38,848 nt of DNA. Source: an uncultured Alphaproteobacteria bacterium (GTDB lineage Bacteria > Pseudomonadota > Alphaproteobacteria > HIMB59 > GCA-002718135). The notes below the pieces were generated by a model that saw only the letters and a program-made list of their open reading frames with translations, searched no databases and was not told where the DNA came from. Positions 23,955 to 33,378 of the stretch are shown here, piece by piece. The stretch's first letter is position 1; the number at the start of each line of letters is the position of its first letter. A program made the position numbers and the translations under genes. Where the stretch lies: NCBI GenBank assembly GCA_902577945.1, contig CACHBB010000009.1, positions 1 to 38,848 of the forward strand, in the 5' to 3' direction.

Positions 23955-25157
23955 ATGAACTTTGTAGCAGACAGAATAAACCGAATTAAGCCATCGATGA
24001 CTGTTGGTATTAATATCAAAGCCAAAGCTATGAAGGAAGAGGGTAAGGACGTTATCGTTCTTGCAGCAGGAGAACCAGATTTTAATACTCCTAAAAATAT
24101 ACGAGATGCAGCAAATAAAGCAATGGATGAGGGTAAAACAAAATATGTTCCCGGTAAAGGAACTCCTGAATTACAAAAAGCTATACAAAAAAAATTTAAG
24201 GAGGACAATAATATCGATTATAGTTTAGATGAAATCATTTGTGGTGTTGGGGGTAAACACATTATTTACAATGCCATGATGGCAACAATTAATTCAGGAG
24301 ATGAAGTAATTATTACAGCTCCTTATTGGGTCAGCTATCCAGATATTGTTTTATTGGCAGAAGGAAAGCCAGTGATTGTTGAGTGCCCAGAGAGTCAAAA
24401 TTTTAAAATAAAACCTGAACAATTGGAGAAATATATTACACCAAAAACAAAATGGCTGATGCTTAATAGCCCCAGTAATCCAACAGGTTCTGTTTATTCA
24501 AAGGAAGAATTAAAAGATTTAGCCAAGGTCTTAATTAATCATCCACATGTTCTTATTATGTGTGATGATATTTATGAAAAAATTATTTATGATGGACTTG
24601 AGTTTCATACTTTAGCATCTGTAGAACCTTCACTTAAAAATAGATGTTTAACACTAAATGGTGTTTCAAAATCTTATTGCATGACTGGCTGGAGACTTGG
24701 TTACTGTGGAGCACCAAAAGAAATTATTGCTGCCATGAACAAAATTCAATCACAAAGTACTACATCAACATCATCAATTACTATGGCAGCTGCAGTTGAA
24801 GCAATTAGTGGACCACAAGATTTTATATTAGATCATAATAAAAAATTTATAAAAAGAAGGGATTTAGTAGTAAGTAAATTAAATGAAATTGATGGCATAA
24901 CTTGCTCAAAACCTGATGGAGCATTCTATGTTTATCCAAATTGCCAAGATATTTTAGGTAAAATAACTCCAAATGGAAAAAAAATATCAAGCGATGAAGA
25001 TTTTATGACTTATTTGCTTGAAGATCAGGGCGTAGCTGGTGTTCATGGTTCAGCATTTGGCCTATCTCCTTATTTTAGATTATCTTATGCAACAAGTGAT
25101 CATATTTTAGAAGATGCCTGTAATAGAATTCAACTTGCTTGTAATAAGCTTAAGTAA
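23955..25157 (+). CDS. Aspartate aminotransferase (class I, subgroup I-gamma; possibly also prephenate)
   Basis: A 400-residue PLP enzyme that moves amino groups between aspartate and 2-oxoglutarate; alphaproteobacterial homologues often also accept prephenate. The N-terminal MTVGINIKAKAMKEEGKDV and LAAGEPDFNTP are typical. PLP contacts include GGKHIIYNAMMA, NSPSNPTGSVYS, CDDIYEKI and the Schiff-base Lys239 in VSKSYCMTGWRLGYCG. The substrate carboxylate Arg lies in YFRLSYATS. It is coupled to the TauE/SafE gene (one-base gap) and converges on pyruvate kinase with an 8-base overlap of the 3' ends. Confidence 0.93.
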   Translation: MNFVADRINRIKPSMTVGINIKAKAMKEEGKDVIVLAAGEPDFNTPKNIRDAANKAMDEGKTKYVPGKGTPELQKAIQKKFKEDNNIDYSLDEIICGVGGKHIIYNAMMATINSGDEVIITAPYWVSYPDIVLLAEGKPVIVECPESQNFKIKPEQLEKYITPKTKWLMLNSPSNPTGSVYSKEELKDLAKVLINHPHVLIMCDDIYEKIIYDGLEFHTLASVEPSLKNRCLTLNGVSKSYCMTGWRLGYCGAPKEIIAAMNKIQSQSTTSTSSITMAAAVEAISGPQDFILDHNKKFIKRRDLVVSKLNEIDGITCSKPDGAFYVYPNCQDILGKITPNGKKISSDEDFMTYLLEDQGVAGVHGSAFGLSPYFRLSYATSDHILEDACNRIQLACNKLK

Positions 25158-26586
25158 GATCTTTATCTGCAATTATCTCAGCCAATCTTAATAAATTTGT
25201 AGTACCAGCATTACCAAATGGTACACCTGCAGAGATAACAACATTATCACCTGCTTCAACTAATTTTTTATTTTTTACAATAGTACATGCAATTTTTACC
25301 ATCTCTTGAGCATTCTGAGCATTTTCATCTGAATAACATGAGTTTACTCCCCAATATAGCTGCATCTTTCTTGTTGTATTAATATTAGGGGATAATCCTA
25401 CTATTTGAACAGGTGCTCTTTCTCTTGCCATTCTTCTTGTAGTTCTTCCGCTTACTGAAAAAGTGATTATAGCTTTTGCATTTGATTTTTTTGCAATAGA
25501 GTATGCAGCTAATGTTATTGCATCAGTATTATCTACATCATCAAGACTATCGTCTTCTAATCGTAAATCATAGTTATTTTTATCATTTTCAACAGTTTCA
25601 ATAATTTTGTTCATAGTTTTTACAGCTTCAATAGGATGCGTTCCCACAGCAGATTCACCTGATAGCATTACAGCATCTGTTCCATCATAAATTGCATTTG
25701 CGACATCTGATGCCTCGGCCCTAGTTGGGACTAAATTATCAATCATACTTTCAAGCATTTGAGTTGCTACAACAACTGGTTTGCCAAAATATCTACATCT
25801 TCTTATAATATTTTTTTGGGCTATTGGAACTTGTTCAGTAGGCATTTCTACACCGAGATCTCCTCTAGCAATCATTATTCCATCAGCTGCATTTACAATA
25901 GCATCAATATTTTTAACTGCGGAAGGTTTTTCAATTTTGGCCATTATTAATGCTTTGCTTCCAATCATCTTTTTTAATTTATGAATATCTTCAGCTTGCT
26001 GCACAAAAGATAGTGCTACCCAATCAACACCCATATCTAAAGCTTTCATTAAATCTGATTTATCTTTATTTGTTAAAGCATCAATTGGAAGTATAACATC
26101 TGGAATATTTACTCCTTTATTGTTGGAAATTTCTGCATCATTTAAAACTTCTGTCACTAACTTATCATTACTTTGTTCAATAACTTGTAATCTTATTCTT
26201 CCATCATTAACTAATAATATCGAATTTGGAGTTAAGTACTCATAAATTTCAGCATGTGGAAAATTAACCCTTTTATTATCTCCAAGTTCTGATGATAGAT
26301 CTAAAATAAATTTTTCACCTTTTTTTAAATTTTCTTTAGTATTTTTGAATTTACCAACTCTTAATTTTGGGCCTTGTAAATCAGCTAATACACAAGTTGC
26401 ATGATTATGTTTTTCTTCTAAAGATCTAATATATTCAAAATTTTTTCTATGTACTTCGATATCGCCATGAGAAAAGTTTAGTCTAAATACATCACAACCT
26501 GCTGCGAAAAGCTCTTCAATAATTTTTTTGTTTGAAGAAGAAGGGCCCAAAGTAGCTAAAATCTTAGCTTTTCTATTACGTTTCAT
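25150..26586 (-). CDS. pyk: Pyruvate kinase
   Basis: Pyruvate kinase makes ATP and pyruvate from phosphoenolpyruvate, the last glycolytic step. The 478 residues show AKILATLGPSS, FRLNFSHGD, the catalytic Lys in AKIEKPSAVKNID, the metal site GDLGVEMP, QMLESMI with PTRAEASDVANA, and DAVMLSGESAVGTHP. The C-terminal domain (residues 350-478) contains ITFSVSGRTTRRMA and SAGVPFG, so the allosteric domain is present. It stands alone on the minus strand, divergent from DUF1244. Together with the phosphofructokinase at 36444 it suggests a functional Embden-Meyerhof-Parnas route. Confidence 0.97.
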   Translation of the reverse strand: MKRNRKAKILATLGPSSSNKKIIEELFAAGCDVFRLNFSHGDIEVHRKNFEYIRSLEEKHNHATCVLADLQGPKLRVGKFKNTKENLKKGEKFILDLSSELGDNKRVNFPHAEIYEYLTPNSILLVNDGRIRLQVIEQSNDKLVTEVLNDAEISNNKGVNIPDVILPIDALTNKDKSDLMKALDMGVDWVALSFVQQAEDIHKLKKMIGSKALIMAKIEKPSAVKNIDAIVNAADGIMIARGDLGVEMPTEQVPIAQKNIIRRCRYFGKPVVVATQMLESMIDNLVPTRAEASDVANAIYDGTDAVMLSGESAVGTHPIEAVKTMNKIIETVENDKNNYDLRLEDDSLDDVDNTDAITLAAYSIAKKSNAKAIITFSVSGRTTRRMARERAPVQIVGLSPNINTTRKMQLYWGVNSCYSDENAQNAQEMVKIACTIVKNKKLVEAGDNVVISAGVPFGNAGTTNLLRLAEIIADKDLT

Positions 26587-26620
26587 TAAATATTATATAT
26601 ATATTATGAAGCTGAATTAA

Positions 26621-26626
26621 TATAAT
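26621..26626 (+). promoter_or_regulatory. Candidate -10 element upstream of DUF1244
   Basis: TATAAT ends 14 bases before the DUF1244 ATG, inside the 54-base divergent region shared with pyruvate kinase. If it is a -10 box, transcription would start about 8 bases before the ATG, leaving an almost leaderless message. No convincing -35 hexamer is visible, and the region is so AT-rich that a chance match is possible. Confidence 0.35.
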
Positions 26627-26640
26627 CTTATTTACAAAAT

Positions 26641-26931
26641 ATGAAAAAAAATTTTGATAGAGAATTGTTGGCAGATGTTGCTGAAAGATTAATTAATCAT
26701 TTAAAAAATAGAACAGATGTTCAAAATATTGATTTAATGAATTTATCAGGTTTTTGCAGAAACTGTCTTTCAAAATGGTATGTTAGCGCTGCTGAAAAGA
26801 AAGATATTTCTATTTCATACGATGAAGCAAGAGAAATGATTTATGGTATGCCATACTCAGAGTGGAAAACAAAATTTCAAAAAGAAATTACTACTGAACA
26901 AAAAGAAAAATTTGATAAAAAAGATAATTAA
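26641..26931 (+). CDS. DUF1244 family protein
   Basis: A 96-residue protein with the highly conserved DUF1244 core. Visible text: LINHLKNRTDVQNIDLMNL, followed by SGFCRNCLSKWY with its C-x2-C pair, and DEAREMIYGMPYSEWK. The family is common in alpha- and gammaproteobacteria and has no assigned function. The close Cys pair could bind metal, which is inference. It sits between divergent pyruvate kinase and the convergent acyl-CoA synthetase gene, sharing a TTAA double stop with the latter. Confidence 0.92.
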   Translation: MKKNFDRELLADVAERLINHLKNRTDVQNIDLMNLSGFCRNCLSKWYVSAAEKKDISISYDEAREMIYGMPYSEWKTKFQKEITTEQKEKFDKKDN

Positions 26932-28730
26932 TATAGTTTTTCTAAACTTTCCCCGTACATCTCTTTTACTTTAAACCTTCTCACTTTCATAGAAGGAGTC
27001 ATCATATTGTTTTCAATTGTAAATTCATGATTAATTAAAATAAACTTTCTTATTTGTTCTATACTAGAAAGACTTTCATTGACTTTATCTACTACATCTT
27101 TCATTTTTTTGTTAAATGAAGAATCTTGAATTATTTTATTTAAATCACCTTCAACATTATTTTCTTTTGCCCATTCTAAAGCTAAATCTTTACTAGGTAC
27201 CAAGATTGCAACAAGATAATTTTTGAAATCTCCATATAACATTGATTGAGCAATTTCAGGTTCAATATCTAGCTTTGCTTCTATTCTTGAAGGAGAAATA
27301 TTATCTCCACCAGCATTTACAATAATATCTTTTTTTCTATCCGTAATTTTTAAATAATCTTCTTCATCAAATTCACCAATATCACCAGTATGGACCCACC
27401 CATCAATTATAGTTTTATTAGTTGAATCAGGATCATTCCAATAACCATTCATTATTAGCTCACCACGAGCTAAAATTTCTCCATCTTCAGAAATTCTCAC
27501 CTCATTCCCTTGAAGAACTTTTCCAACAGTATCTAATTTTATTTTTTCAGGTGGGTTTGCAGAAATAACAGGAGCGGTTTCTGTTTGTCCGTAGCCTTGA
27601 AGCAGAGGAAGGCCAAGGGCACTAAGGTATAATCCAACTTCAAAATTTAAAGCTGCGCCTCCTGATATCAATGCTCTTAGACTTCCACCAAATCTTTTCT
27701 TAACTTTTTTTCTTACTATCTTGTCCATTAATCCATTCAGCAATCTTTCTGAAAAACTCATGTGCTCACCAAAATATTTTTTCTTTCCTAGATTTAATGT
27801 AATTGCAAAGAAACGTTGACTTAATTTACTTTGGTTTTTAAGACCTTGTGAAATACGTGTGTGTAAAGAATCATAAAATCTTGGAACAGCTGTCATAAAG
27901 TGTGGTGCTGCCTCAGCCATATTTACTAATAATTTATCGATACTTTCTGCGTAATAGATTTGTGCACCTTGCCCCATTTCCAAAAATTGTAAAGTATGCT
28001 CATATGAATGAGATAATGGTAACCAAGATAAATATCTGATTTCTTTTTTTAAATCACCGGTTAGACTCTCAAGTAATTTATCACAGGAAGCACAGTTTCT
28101 TAGCATGGCTCCATGGCTCAACATAACTCCTTTAGGGTTCCCTCCAGTACCTGATGTATAAATAATACATGCTGTATCTTTTCTTTTAAAATTCTTAGAT
28201 AATTCTTCTATTTGATTAGAATTTTTACTTTTTTCTAAATTATCATTTATTATTTGATTATAAGCTATAATATTTACAACTTCTTTATAAGTTTCATTAT
28301 CATCATTAATCTTAATCACATTTTGACAATGAGAAACCATTTCTATTGCAGGAAGAACTTTTTTCATTAATTCATGTGATGATACAATTGCACACCTAGC
28401 ACCAGAATGCTCAATAATGTATTTATAATCATTAGTTGTGCTCGTAGTGTAAGCAGGAACAGAAATTGCTCCAATACACATTATTGCTAAATCAGTAATT
28501 TGCCACTCAGGTCTATTTTCAGATAGAATTAGGACTCTATCACCTTCCAAAATTCCTAGATCTTTTAAGTATGTTGCTAAACTTTCGACTTGTTCCTTTA
28601 CTTGTGTCCAGCTCAAAGAAACATATTTGTCATTATATTTTTTCCATAAATAAGGTTGATTTTTTAATTCATTTGATTGATGATAGAATACACTCGGTAT
28701 GCTATTAAATTCGTCAAAATTAACAATCAT
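26928..28730 (-). CDS. Long-chain acyl-CoA synthetase (AMP-forming, FAA1-like)
   Basis: A 600-residue adenylate-forming enzyme that activates fatty acids to acyl-CoA. The P-loop-like motif TSGTGGNPKGVMLSH, the adenine motif GYGQTETAPVISANPP, HTGDIGEFDEEDYLKITDR and DIIVNAGGDNISPSRIE are all present. The length and the WLPLSHSYEHTLQFLEM segment place it with FAA1-type (COG1022) enzymes rather than FadD. The start has one of the few good Shine-Dalgarno sites in the window: GGGAGG (complement of 28740-28745), 9 bases before the ATG. It is divergent from oligoendopeptidase F. Confidence 0.92.
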   Translation of the reverse strand: MIVNFDEFNSIPSVFYHQSNELKNQPYLWKKYNDKYVSLSWTQVKEQVESLATYLKDLGILEGDRVLILSENRPEWQITDLAIMCIGAISVPAYTTSTTNDYKYIIEHSGARCAIVSSHELMKKVLPAIEMVSHCQNVIKINDDNETYKEVVNIIAYNQIINDNLEKSKNSNQIEELSKNFKRKDTACIIYTSGTGGNPKGVMLSHGAMLRNCASCDKLLESLTGDLKKEIRYLSWLPLSHSYEHTLQFLEMGQGAQIYYAESIDKLLVNMAEAAPHFMTAVPRFYDSLHTRISQGLKNQSKLSQRFFAITLNLGKKKYFGEHMSFSERLLNGLMDKIVRKKVKKRFGGSLRALISGGAALNFEVGLYLSALGLPLLQGYGQTETAPVISANPPEKIKLDTVGKVLQGNEVRISEDGEILARGELIMNGYWNDPDSTNKTIIDGWVHTGDIGEFDEEDYLKITDRKKDIIVNAGGDNISPSRIEAKLDIEPEIAQSMLYGDFKNYLVAILVPSKDLALEWAKENNVEGDLNKIIQDSSFNKKMKDVVDKVNESLSSIEQIRKFILINHEFTIENNMMTPSMKVRRFKVKEMYGESLEKLY

Positions 28731-28786
28731 GCTTTCTATCCTCCCTACAAAGCTAAGATATTAGACCTATATCGAAATAGTTAAAT

Positions 28787-30583
28787 ATGAAACAAAAAAA
28801 TTATCAAAATTCAACAAAAAATATCCTTGGGAAACTACCAATTTGGAATTTAAAGGATTTATATGAATCCCCAAAAGACAAGAAATTGAATAATGATTTA
28901 GATAAGCTAGTAATAATTACTAAAAAATTTGAGAAAAAATACTCATCCAAAATCGCTAGGCTTAGTCCCAACCAACTTTTAAAAGCTATAATTGAATTAG
29001 AGGATATTGATACAAAAATAGATAAAATTATGTCTTATGCACATCTTTTAGTTGCTGAGGACGGTAATAATGAAAAGAATAAAATTTTTTATCAACAAAT
29101 GCAGGAACAAATAACAAACATAGCATCTTCCATAGTCTTCTTTAGTCTTGAAATAAATGAAATTTCAGAAACAAATTTAAAAAAAATCTATGCTGATCAC
29201 AAACTAAAGATTTATAAAAACTGGATTAAAAATATTCGTAAATTTAAACCTTATCAATTGGACGTCAAAACAGAAAAATTACTTCAAGAAAAAAGTATTA
29301 CATCTAGATCTGCATGGGTTAGACTATTTGATGATACAATTGCTTCACTTAAATTTTCTTTTAAGGGAAAAAAATTATCTAGTGCTGAAATTTTTAATTT
29401 TTTGTCTGATAAAAAAGAATCAAATCGTAAAAAATCAGCAGAAGTTGTATCTGCTGTTTTAAAAGATAATATTAGTTTGTTTGCATCTATTACTAATAAT
29501 CTTGCTAAAGACAAATCAATTAATGATAAATGGAGAGGCTTACCAACCCCAGTCAGTTCAAGAAATTTATCTAACGTCGTTGAAGATGAAGTCGTAGAAG
29601 CTTTAACTGAAACAATAAAAGAAAATTATTCAAAAATTGCTCATCGTTATTATAAAATTAAATCTAAATGGTTTAAAAAGAAATCATTAATGTATTGGGA
29701 TAGAAATGCGCCCCTTCCTTTTCAATCACAGAGTGTTTATTCCTGGAAAGATGCAAGACAAATTGTAACTGATGCATATTCAAATTTTGACAAGAGAGCA
29801 GGAGATATTGTAAATAAATTTTTTGATAATTCATGGATACACGCTCCTGTAATTCCAGGGAAATCTCCTGGTGCATTCGCTGCCTCTACTGTTCCATCAG
29901 TTCATCCATTTATACTTGTGAATTACCAGGGTAAGGCAAGAGATATAGCAACACTTGCCCATGAACTTGGACACGGTATTCATCAATATTTAGCAGGACA
30001 AAAACAAACTTATTTTAACTCTTCAACACCTTTAACTCTTGCTGAAACTGCAAGTGTTTTTGGCGAGATGTTAACATTTAAATCTCTTTTATCTATAACT
30101 ACAAAAGAAAAAGAGCGTAAGGGACTTTTAGCAAATAAAGTCGAAGATATGCTCAACACTGTTGTGAGGCAGATTGCATTTTTTGAATTTGAAAAACGTA
30201 TTCATGATCAAAGAAAAATAAAAGAATTAAGTGTCAACGAAATTTGCAAAATTTGGATTGATGTTCAAAAGCAAAGTTTAGGGCCATCAATAAAATTTAA
30301 TGACGATTATAAATATTTTTGGAGTTATATACCACATTTTATTCATTCACCATTTTATGTTTATGCATACGCCTTCGGTGATTGTCTTGTTAATACTCTT
30401 TATAATGTTTACGAAAGTAAGCTACCAAAATTTGAAGACAAATATATTAATTTATTAGAGAGTGGCGGTAGTAATACATATGATAAACTCTTGAAGCCAT
30501 TTGGATTAAATCCGAAGAAAAAAGATTTCTGGCAAAAAGGAGTTAATGTTATTGATGATCTCATTGACCAATTAGAAGAATAA
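28787..30583 (+). CDS. pepF: Oligoendopeptidase F (M3 family zinc peptidase)
   Basis: A 598-residue cytoplasmic M3B peptidase that cuts oligopeptides. The zinc motif HELGH is at residues 392-396, with the third ligand Glu in TLAETASVFGEML about 25 residues later. The N-terminal WNLKDLYESPKD and the middle EVVEALTETIKENY and YWDRNAPLPF match the alphaproteobacterial group. The C-terminal FIHSPFYVYAYAFGDCL is a family hallmark. It leads a five-gene run (pepF, ABC1 kinase, pntAA, pntAB, pntB) with gaps of 0-6 bases. It would fit downstream of peptide uptake. Confidence 0.93.
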   Translation: MKQKNYQNSTKNILGKLPIWNLKDLYESPKDKKLNNDLDKLVIITKKFEKKYSSKIARLSPNQLLKAIIELEDIDTKIDKIMSYAHLLVAEDGNNEKNKIFYQQMQEQITNIASSIVFFSLEINEISETNLKKIYADHKLKIYKNWIKNIRKFKPYQLDVKTEKLLQEKSITSRSAWVRLFDDTIASLKFSFKGKKLSSAEIFNFLSDKKESNRKKSAEVVSAVLKDNISLFASITNNLAKDKSINDKWRGLPTPVSSRNLSNVVEDEVVEALTETIKENYSKIAHRYYKIKSKWFKKKSLMYWDRNAPLPFQSQSVYSWKDARQIVTDAYSNFDKRAGDIVNKFFDNSWIHAPVIPGKSPGAFAASTVPSVHPFILVNYQGKARDIATLAHELGHGIHQYLAGQKQTYFNSSTPLTLAETASVFGEMLTFKSLLSITTKEKERKGLLANKVEDMLNTVVRQIAFFEFEKRIHDQRKIKELSVNEICKIWIDVQKQSLGPSIKFNDDYKYFWSYIPHFIHSPFYVYAYAFGDCLVNTLYNVYESKLPKFEDKYINLLESGGSNTYDKLLKPFGLNPKKKDFWQKGVNVIDDLIDQLEE

Positions 30584-30584
30584 A

Positions 30585-31931
30585 ATGATGAAAGATAAAG
30601 AAGCAAAATCACTAACAAAACAACTTACAAGGTATGCTAAAGTTGGCGGTGTTGTTGGAAAGTTAGCCACTAAACTTGCAAGTCAAAGATATTTAGGTGT
30701 TAAGTTAGATAAAGAAAAGCATGCATCAGAAATAAGAGCTGCTCTAGGAAGCATGAAAGGACCACTAATGAAGGTTGCACAATTATCAGCAACGATTCCA
30801 GATTTACTCCCCGATGAATATGCTAAAGAATTAATGCATTTACAATCTAATGCCCCACCAATGGGTTGGTTATTTGTTAAAAGAAGAATGGCTGCAGAAT
30901 TAAAACAGGACTGGCAAAAAAACTTTATTGAATTTGATAAAGAAGCAACAAGAGCAGCATCTCTTGGTCAAGTTCACAAAGCTAAAATAAAAAATAATGA
31001 CATAGTTGCTTGTAAATTACAATATCCTGATATGGCATCAGCTGTAAGTGCAGATCTTTCACAATTAAAAATGATTTTTTCTATCTATCAGTCTTATAAC
31101 AAAGCTATTAAAACTGATGAAGTATATAAAGAAATTACTGATAGACTTAAAGAAGAACTAGATTACGAAAGAGAAAAAAAATTGATGACTATATTTAGAA
31201 ATATATTCGCAAAAATTAATTTTGTTCATGTCCCAAAAACTTATGATAAATTATCTACAAAGAGATTACTGACAATGAGTTGGCTGGATGGAGAGCCTGT
31301 TTTGAATTTTAAAAAATCTCCAAAAGAAACAAGAAATACTTTAGCAGCAAATATGTATAAAGCTTGGTATAAACCATTTTTTGAATATGGCGTTCTTCAC
31401 GGTGATCCACATTTAGGAAATTATTCTGTTCAAAAAAAAGATCTTAGTATTAATATTTATGACTTTGGATGCATGAGAATATTTAATGGCAATTTTATTC
31501 AAGGAGTCATTGATTTATATTTTGCTCTCCAGGAAAAAGATAACTCAAAAGCAGTGCATGCATATGAACAATGGGGATTTACAGATATAACTAAAGAAAA
31601 ATTAAAAGTGCTTAATAAATGGGCAAGCTTTTTATATTCACCCTTAATGGAAGATAAAGTTCAAAAAATACAAGAAAGCGATAGTGGTATTTATGGAGCA
31701 CAGATTGCTTCTGAAGTTCATCAAGAGCTTAAGAAGCTTGGCGGTGTTAAGCCCCCTAAAGAATTTGTTTTTATGGATAGAGCGGCTGTAGGTCTAGGTT
31801 CAGTCTTTATGCATTTAAAAGCAGAGGTTAATTGGTATAGAATATTTCACGAGCTTATTGATGATTTTAATTCAAAAAAATTGATGGATAACCAACAAAA
31901 AGCTTTAAATTTAGCAAACCTATCAATATAA
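30585..31931 (+). CDS. ABC1/ADCK (UbiB-type) atypical kinase
   Basis: A 448-residue member of the ABC1/UbiB kinase-like family, whose members support ubiquinone synthesis or lipid homeostasis. The KxGQ motif region reads KGPLMKVAQLSAT, with Ala in place of the second-last Gly, as is common in the alphaproteobacterial group. The Ala-rich loop follows as RAASLGQVHKAK. The kinase-like core has HGDPHLGN (His272) and IYDFGCMR (Asp293). It starts one base after pepF (ATG 30585, or 30588) and precedes the transhydrogenase genes by six bases. A COQ9 gene lies 3.6 kb downstream, which fits a quinone role but is not proof. Confidence 0.88.
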   Translation: MMKDKEAKSLTKQLTRYAKVGGVVGKLATKLASQRYLGVKLDKEKHASEIRAALGSMKGPLMKVAQLSATIPDLLPDEYAKELMHLQSNAPPMGWLFVKRRMAAELKQDWQKNFIEFDKEATRAASLGQVHKAKIKNNDIVACKLQYPDMASAVSADLSQLKMIFSIYQSYNKAIKTDEVYKEITDRLKEELDYEREKKLMTIFRNIFAKINFVHVPKTYDKLSTKRLLTMSWLDGEPVLNFKKSPKETRNTLAANMYKAWYKPFFEYGVLHGDPHLGNYSVQKKDLSINIYDFGCMRIFNGNFIQGVIDLYFALQEKDNSKAVHAYEQWGFTDITKEKLKVLNKWASFLYSPLMEDKVQKIQESDSGIYGAQIASEVHQELKKLGGVKPPKEFVFMDRAAVGLGSVFMHLKAEVNWYRIFHELIDDFNSKKLMDNQQKALNLANLSI

Positions 31932-31937
31932 GAACTC

Positions 31938-33059
31938 ATGATCTTATCAGCTATTAAAGAAAATAATACTAAAGAGACTAGAGTCTCTGTTTCACCGGAA
32001 TCGGTAAAACTCTTTTCAAGACTGGGTTTTGAAGTAATTATTGAAAGTGGAGCAGGGGAAACTTCTGGATTTCAAGATAGTAGTTATGAAGAAGTGGGAG
32101 CAAAAATTGGAACAAGGTCTGAATGCTTAAAAGCTGATGTTAGTTTATGTGTTAGAATGCCTTCAACTGAAGATATTAATAATTTAAAAAGTAATTCATT
32201 ACTTATAGGAATTTTGAATCCTTATGAAAATAAATCTGAATTTTCTAATTTAAATAAAAATAATATATCATCATGTTGTATGGAGCTAATTCCAAGAATA
32301 AGTAGAGCACAAAGTATGGATGTTTTATCATCTCAAGCAAATTTATCAGGCTATAGAAGTGTAATTGATGCAGCAGAACAATTTGGGAAAGCTTTTCCAA
32401 TGATGATGACTGCGGCTGGAAGGGTAAACCCTGCAAAGGTAATGATACTTGGTGTTGGTGTAGCAGGCTTACAAGCTATAGCGACTGCAAAAAGACTTGG
32501 TGCTGTAGTATCTGCTACTGATGTTAGAGCAGCTACAAAAGAACAAGTAGAAAGTCTTGGTGGTAAATTTATTATGGTTGAAGATGAAGAATCTAAAAAT
32601 GCTGAAACTGAAGGTGGATATGCAAAAGAAATGAGTGATGAGTATAAAAAAAAACAATCTCAATTAATAGCTGATACAATAGCAAAACAAGACATTGTAA
32701 TTTGTACTGCTCTTATTCCTGGTAAAAAAGCACCCGTATTAATTACAGAAGAGATGGTTTCTTCAATGACTCCAGGTTCTGTAGTAATTGATTTAGCTGT
32801 CGAAGCAGGTGGTAATTGTCCTTTAAGTAAAATGGATGAAATTGTAATACATAATGGAGTTAAAATTGTTGGGTATGGCAATGTCCCAGGAAGAGTAGCA
32901 AAAGATGCATCAGCACTTTATGCAAAAAATATTTTTAATTTTTTAAGTTTGTTAATAGATAAAGAAAATAAAAAATTAAATTTTGATTTAGAAGACGAAA
33001 TTATTAATTCTGTTTTACTAACTCATAATGGACAAGTAAGATTGGAGCAATTTAAATAA
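31938..33059 (+). CDS. pntAA: NAD(P) transhydrogenase subunit alpha part 1 (NAD-binding domain I)
   Basis: This is the cytoplasmic NAD(H)-binding domain of the proton-translocating transhydrogenase, encoded separately as in Rhodospirillum rubrum. The 373 residues show the AlaDH/PNT N-terminus ([19 protein letters not shown]), the [17 protein letters not shown] segment and the Rossmann glycine loop [20 protein letters not shown] at about residue 172. The conserved [21 protein letters not shown] and [13 protein letters not shown] follow. The next gene starts two bases after the stop. Confidence 0.96.
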   Translation: MILSAIKENNTKETRVSVSPESVKLFSRLGFEVIIESGAGETSGFQDSSYEEVGAKIGTRSECLKADVSLCVRMPSTEDINNLKSNSLLIGILNPYENKSEFSNLNKNNISSCCMELIPRISRAQSMDVLSSQANLSGYRSVIDAAEQFGKAFPMMMTAAGRVNPAKVMILGVGVAGLQAIATAKRLGAVVSATDVRAATKEQVESLGGKFIMVEDEESKNAETEGGYAKEMSDEYKKKQSQLIADTIAKQDIVICTALIPGKKAPVLITEEMVSSMTPGSVVIDLAVEAGGNCPLSKMDEIVIHNGVKIVGYGNVPGRVAKDASALYAKNIFNFLSLLIDKENKKLNFDLEDEIINSVLLTHNGQVRLEQFK

Positions 33060-33060
33060 T

Positions 33061-33378
33061 ATGGAAGCAAATTCATCAGAAATATTTGTTATTGGCCTAA
33101 CAGTATTTTTCTTGGCTTGTATAATTGGATATTATGTTGTCTGGTCTGTTACACCTGCCTTACATAGTCCTTTGATGGGTGTAACTAATGCTATATCAAG
33201 TGTTATCATTGTTGGTGCAATACTTGCAGCTGGACCACAGGGATTTGATACATCCAAAATATTTGGGTTAATAGGTGTAGTCTTGGCTTCAGTTAATATA
33301 TTTGGGGGTTTTTTAGTAACTTACAGAATGCTCTCTATGTTTAAGAAAAAAACAAAAAAGCAAAAGGAAAAAGAATAA
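33061..33378 (+). CDS. pntAB: NAD(P) transhydrogenase subunit alpha part 2 (membrane domain)
   Basis: A 105-residue membrane subunit with three hydrophobic helices. It forms part of the proton channel of the transhydrogenase. The conserved [20 protein letters not shown] segment is nearly invariant in the family, as is [10 protein letters not shown] near the end. The C-terminus is a Lys-rich tail of about 15 residues. The final base overlaps the pntB start (TAATG), so the subunits are translationally coupled. Confidence 0.96.
   Translation: MEANSSEIFVIGLTVFFLACIIGYYVVWSVTPALHSPLMGVTNAISSVIIVGAILAAGPQGFDTSKIFGLIGVVLASVNIFGGFLVTYRMLSMFKKKTKKQKEKE

Noticed and set aside
26590-26605. TATATATA tract as a repeat element
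   Set aside because: Too short, and expected in an AT-rich promoter region.
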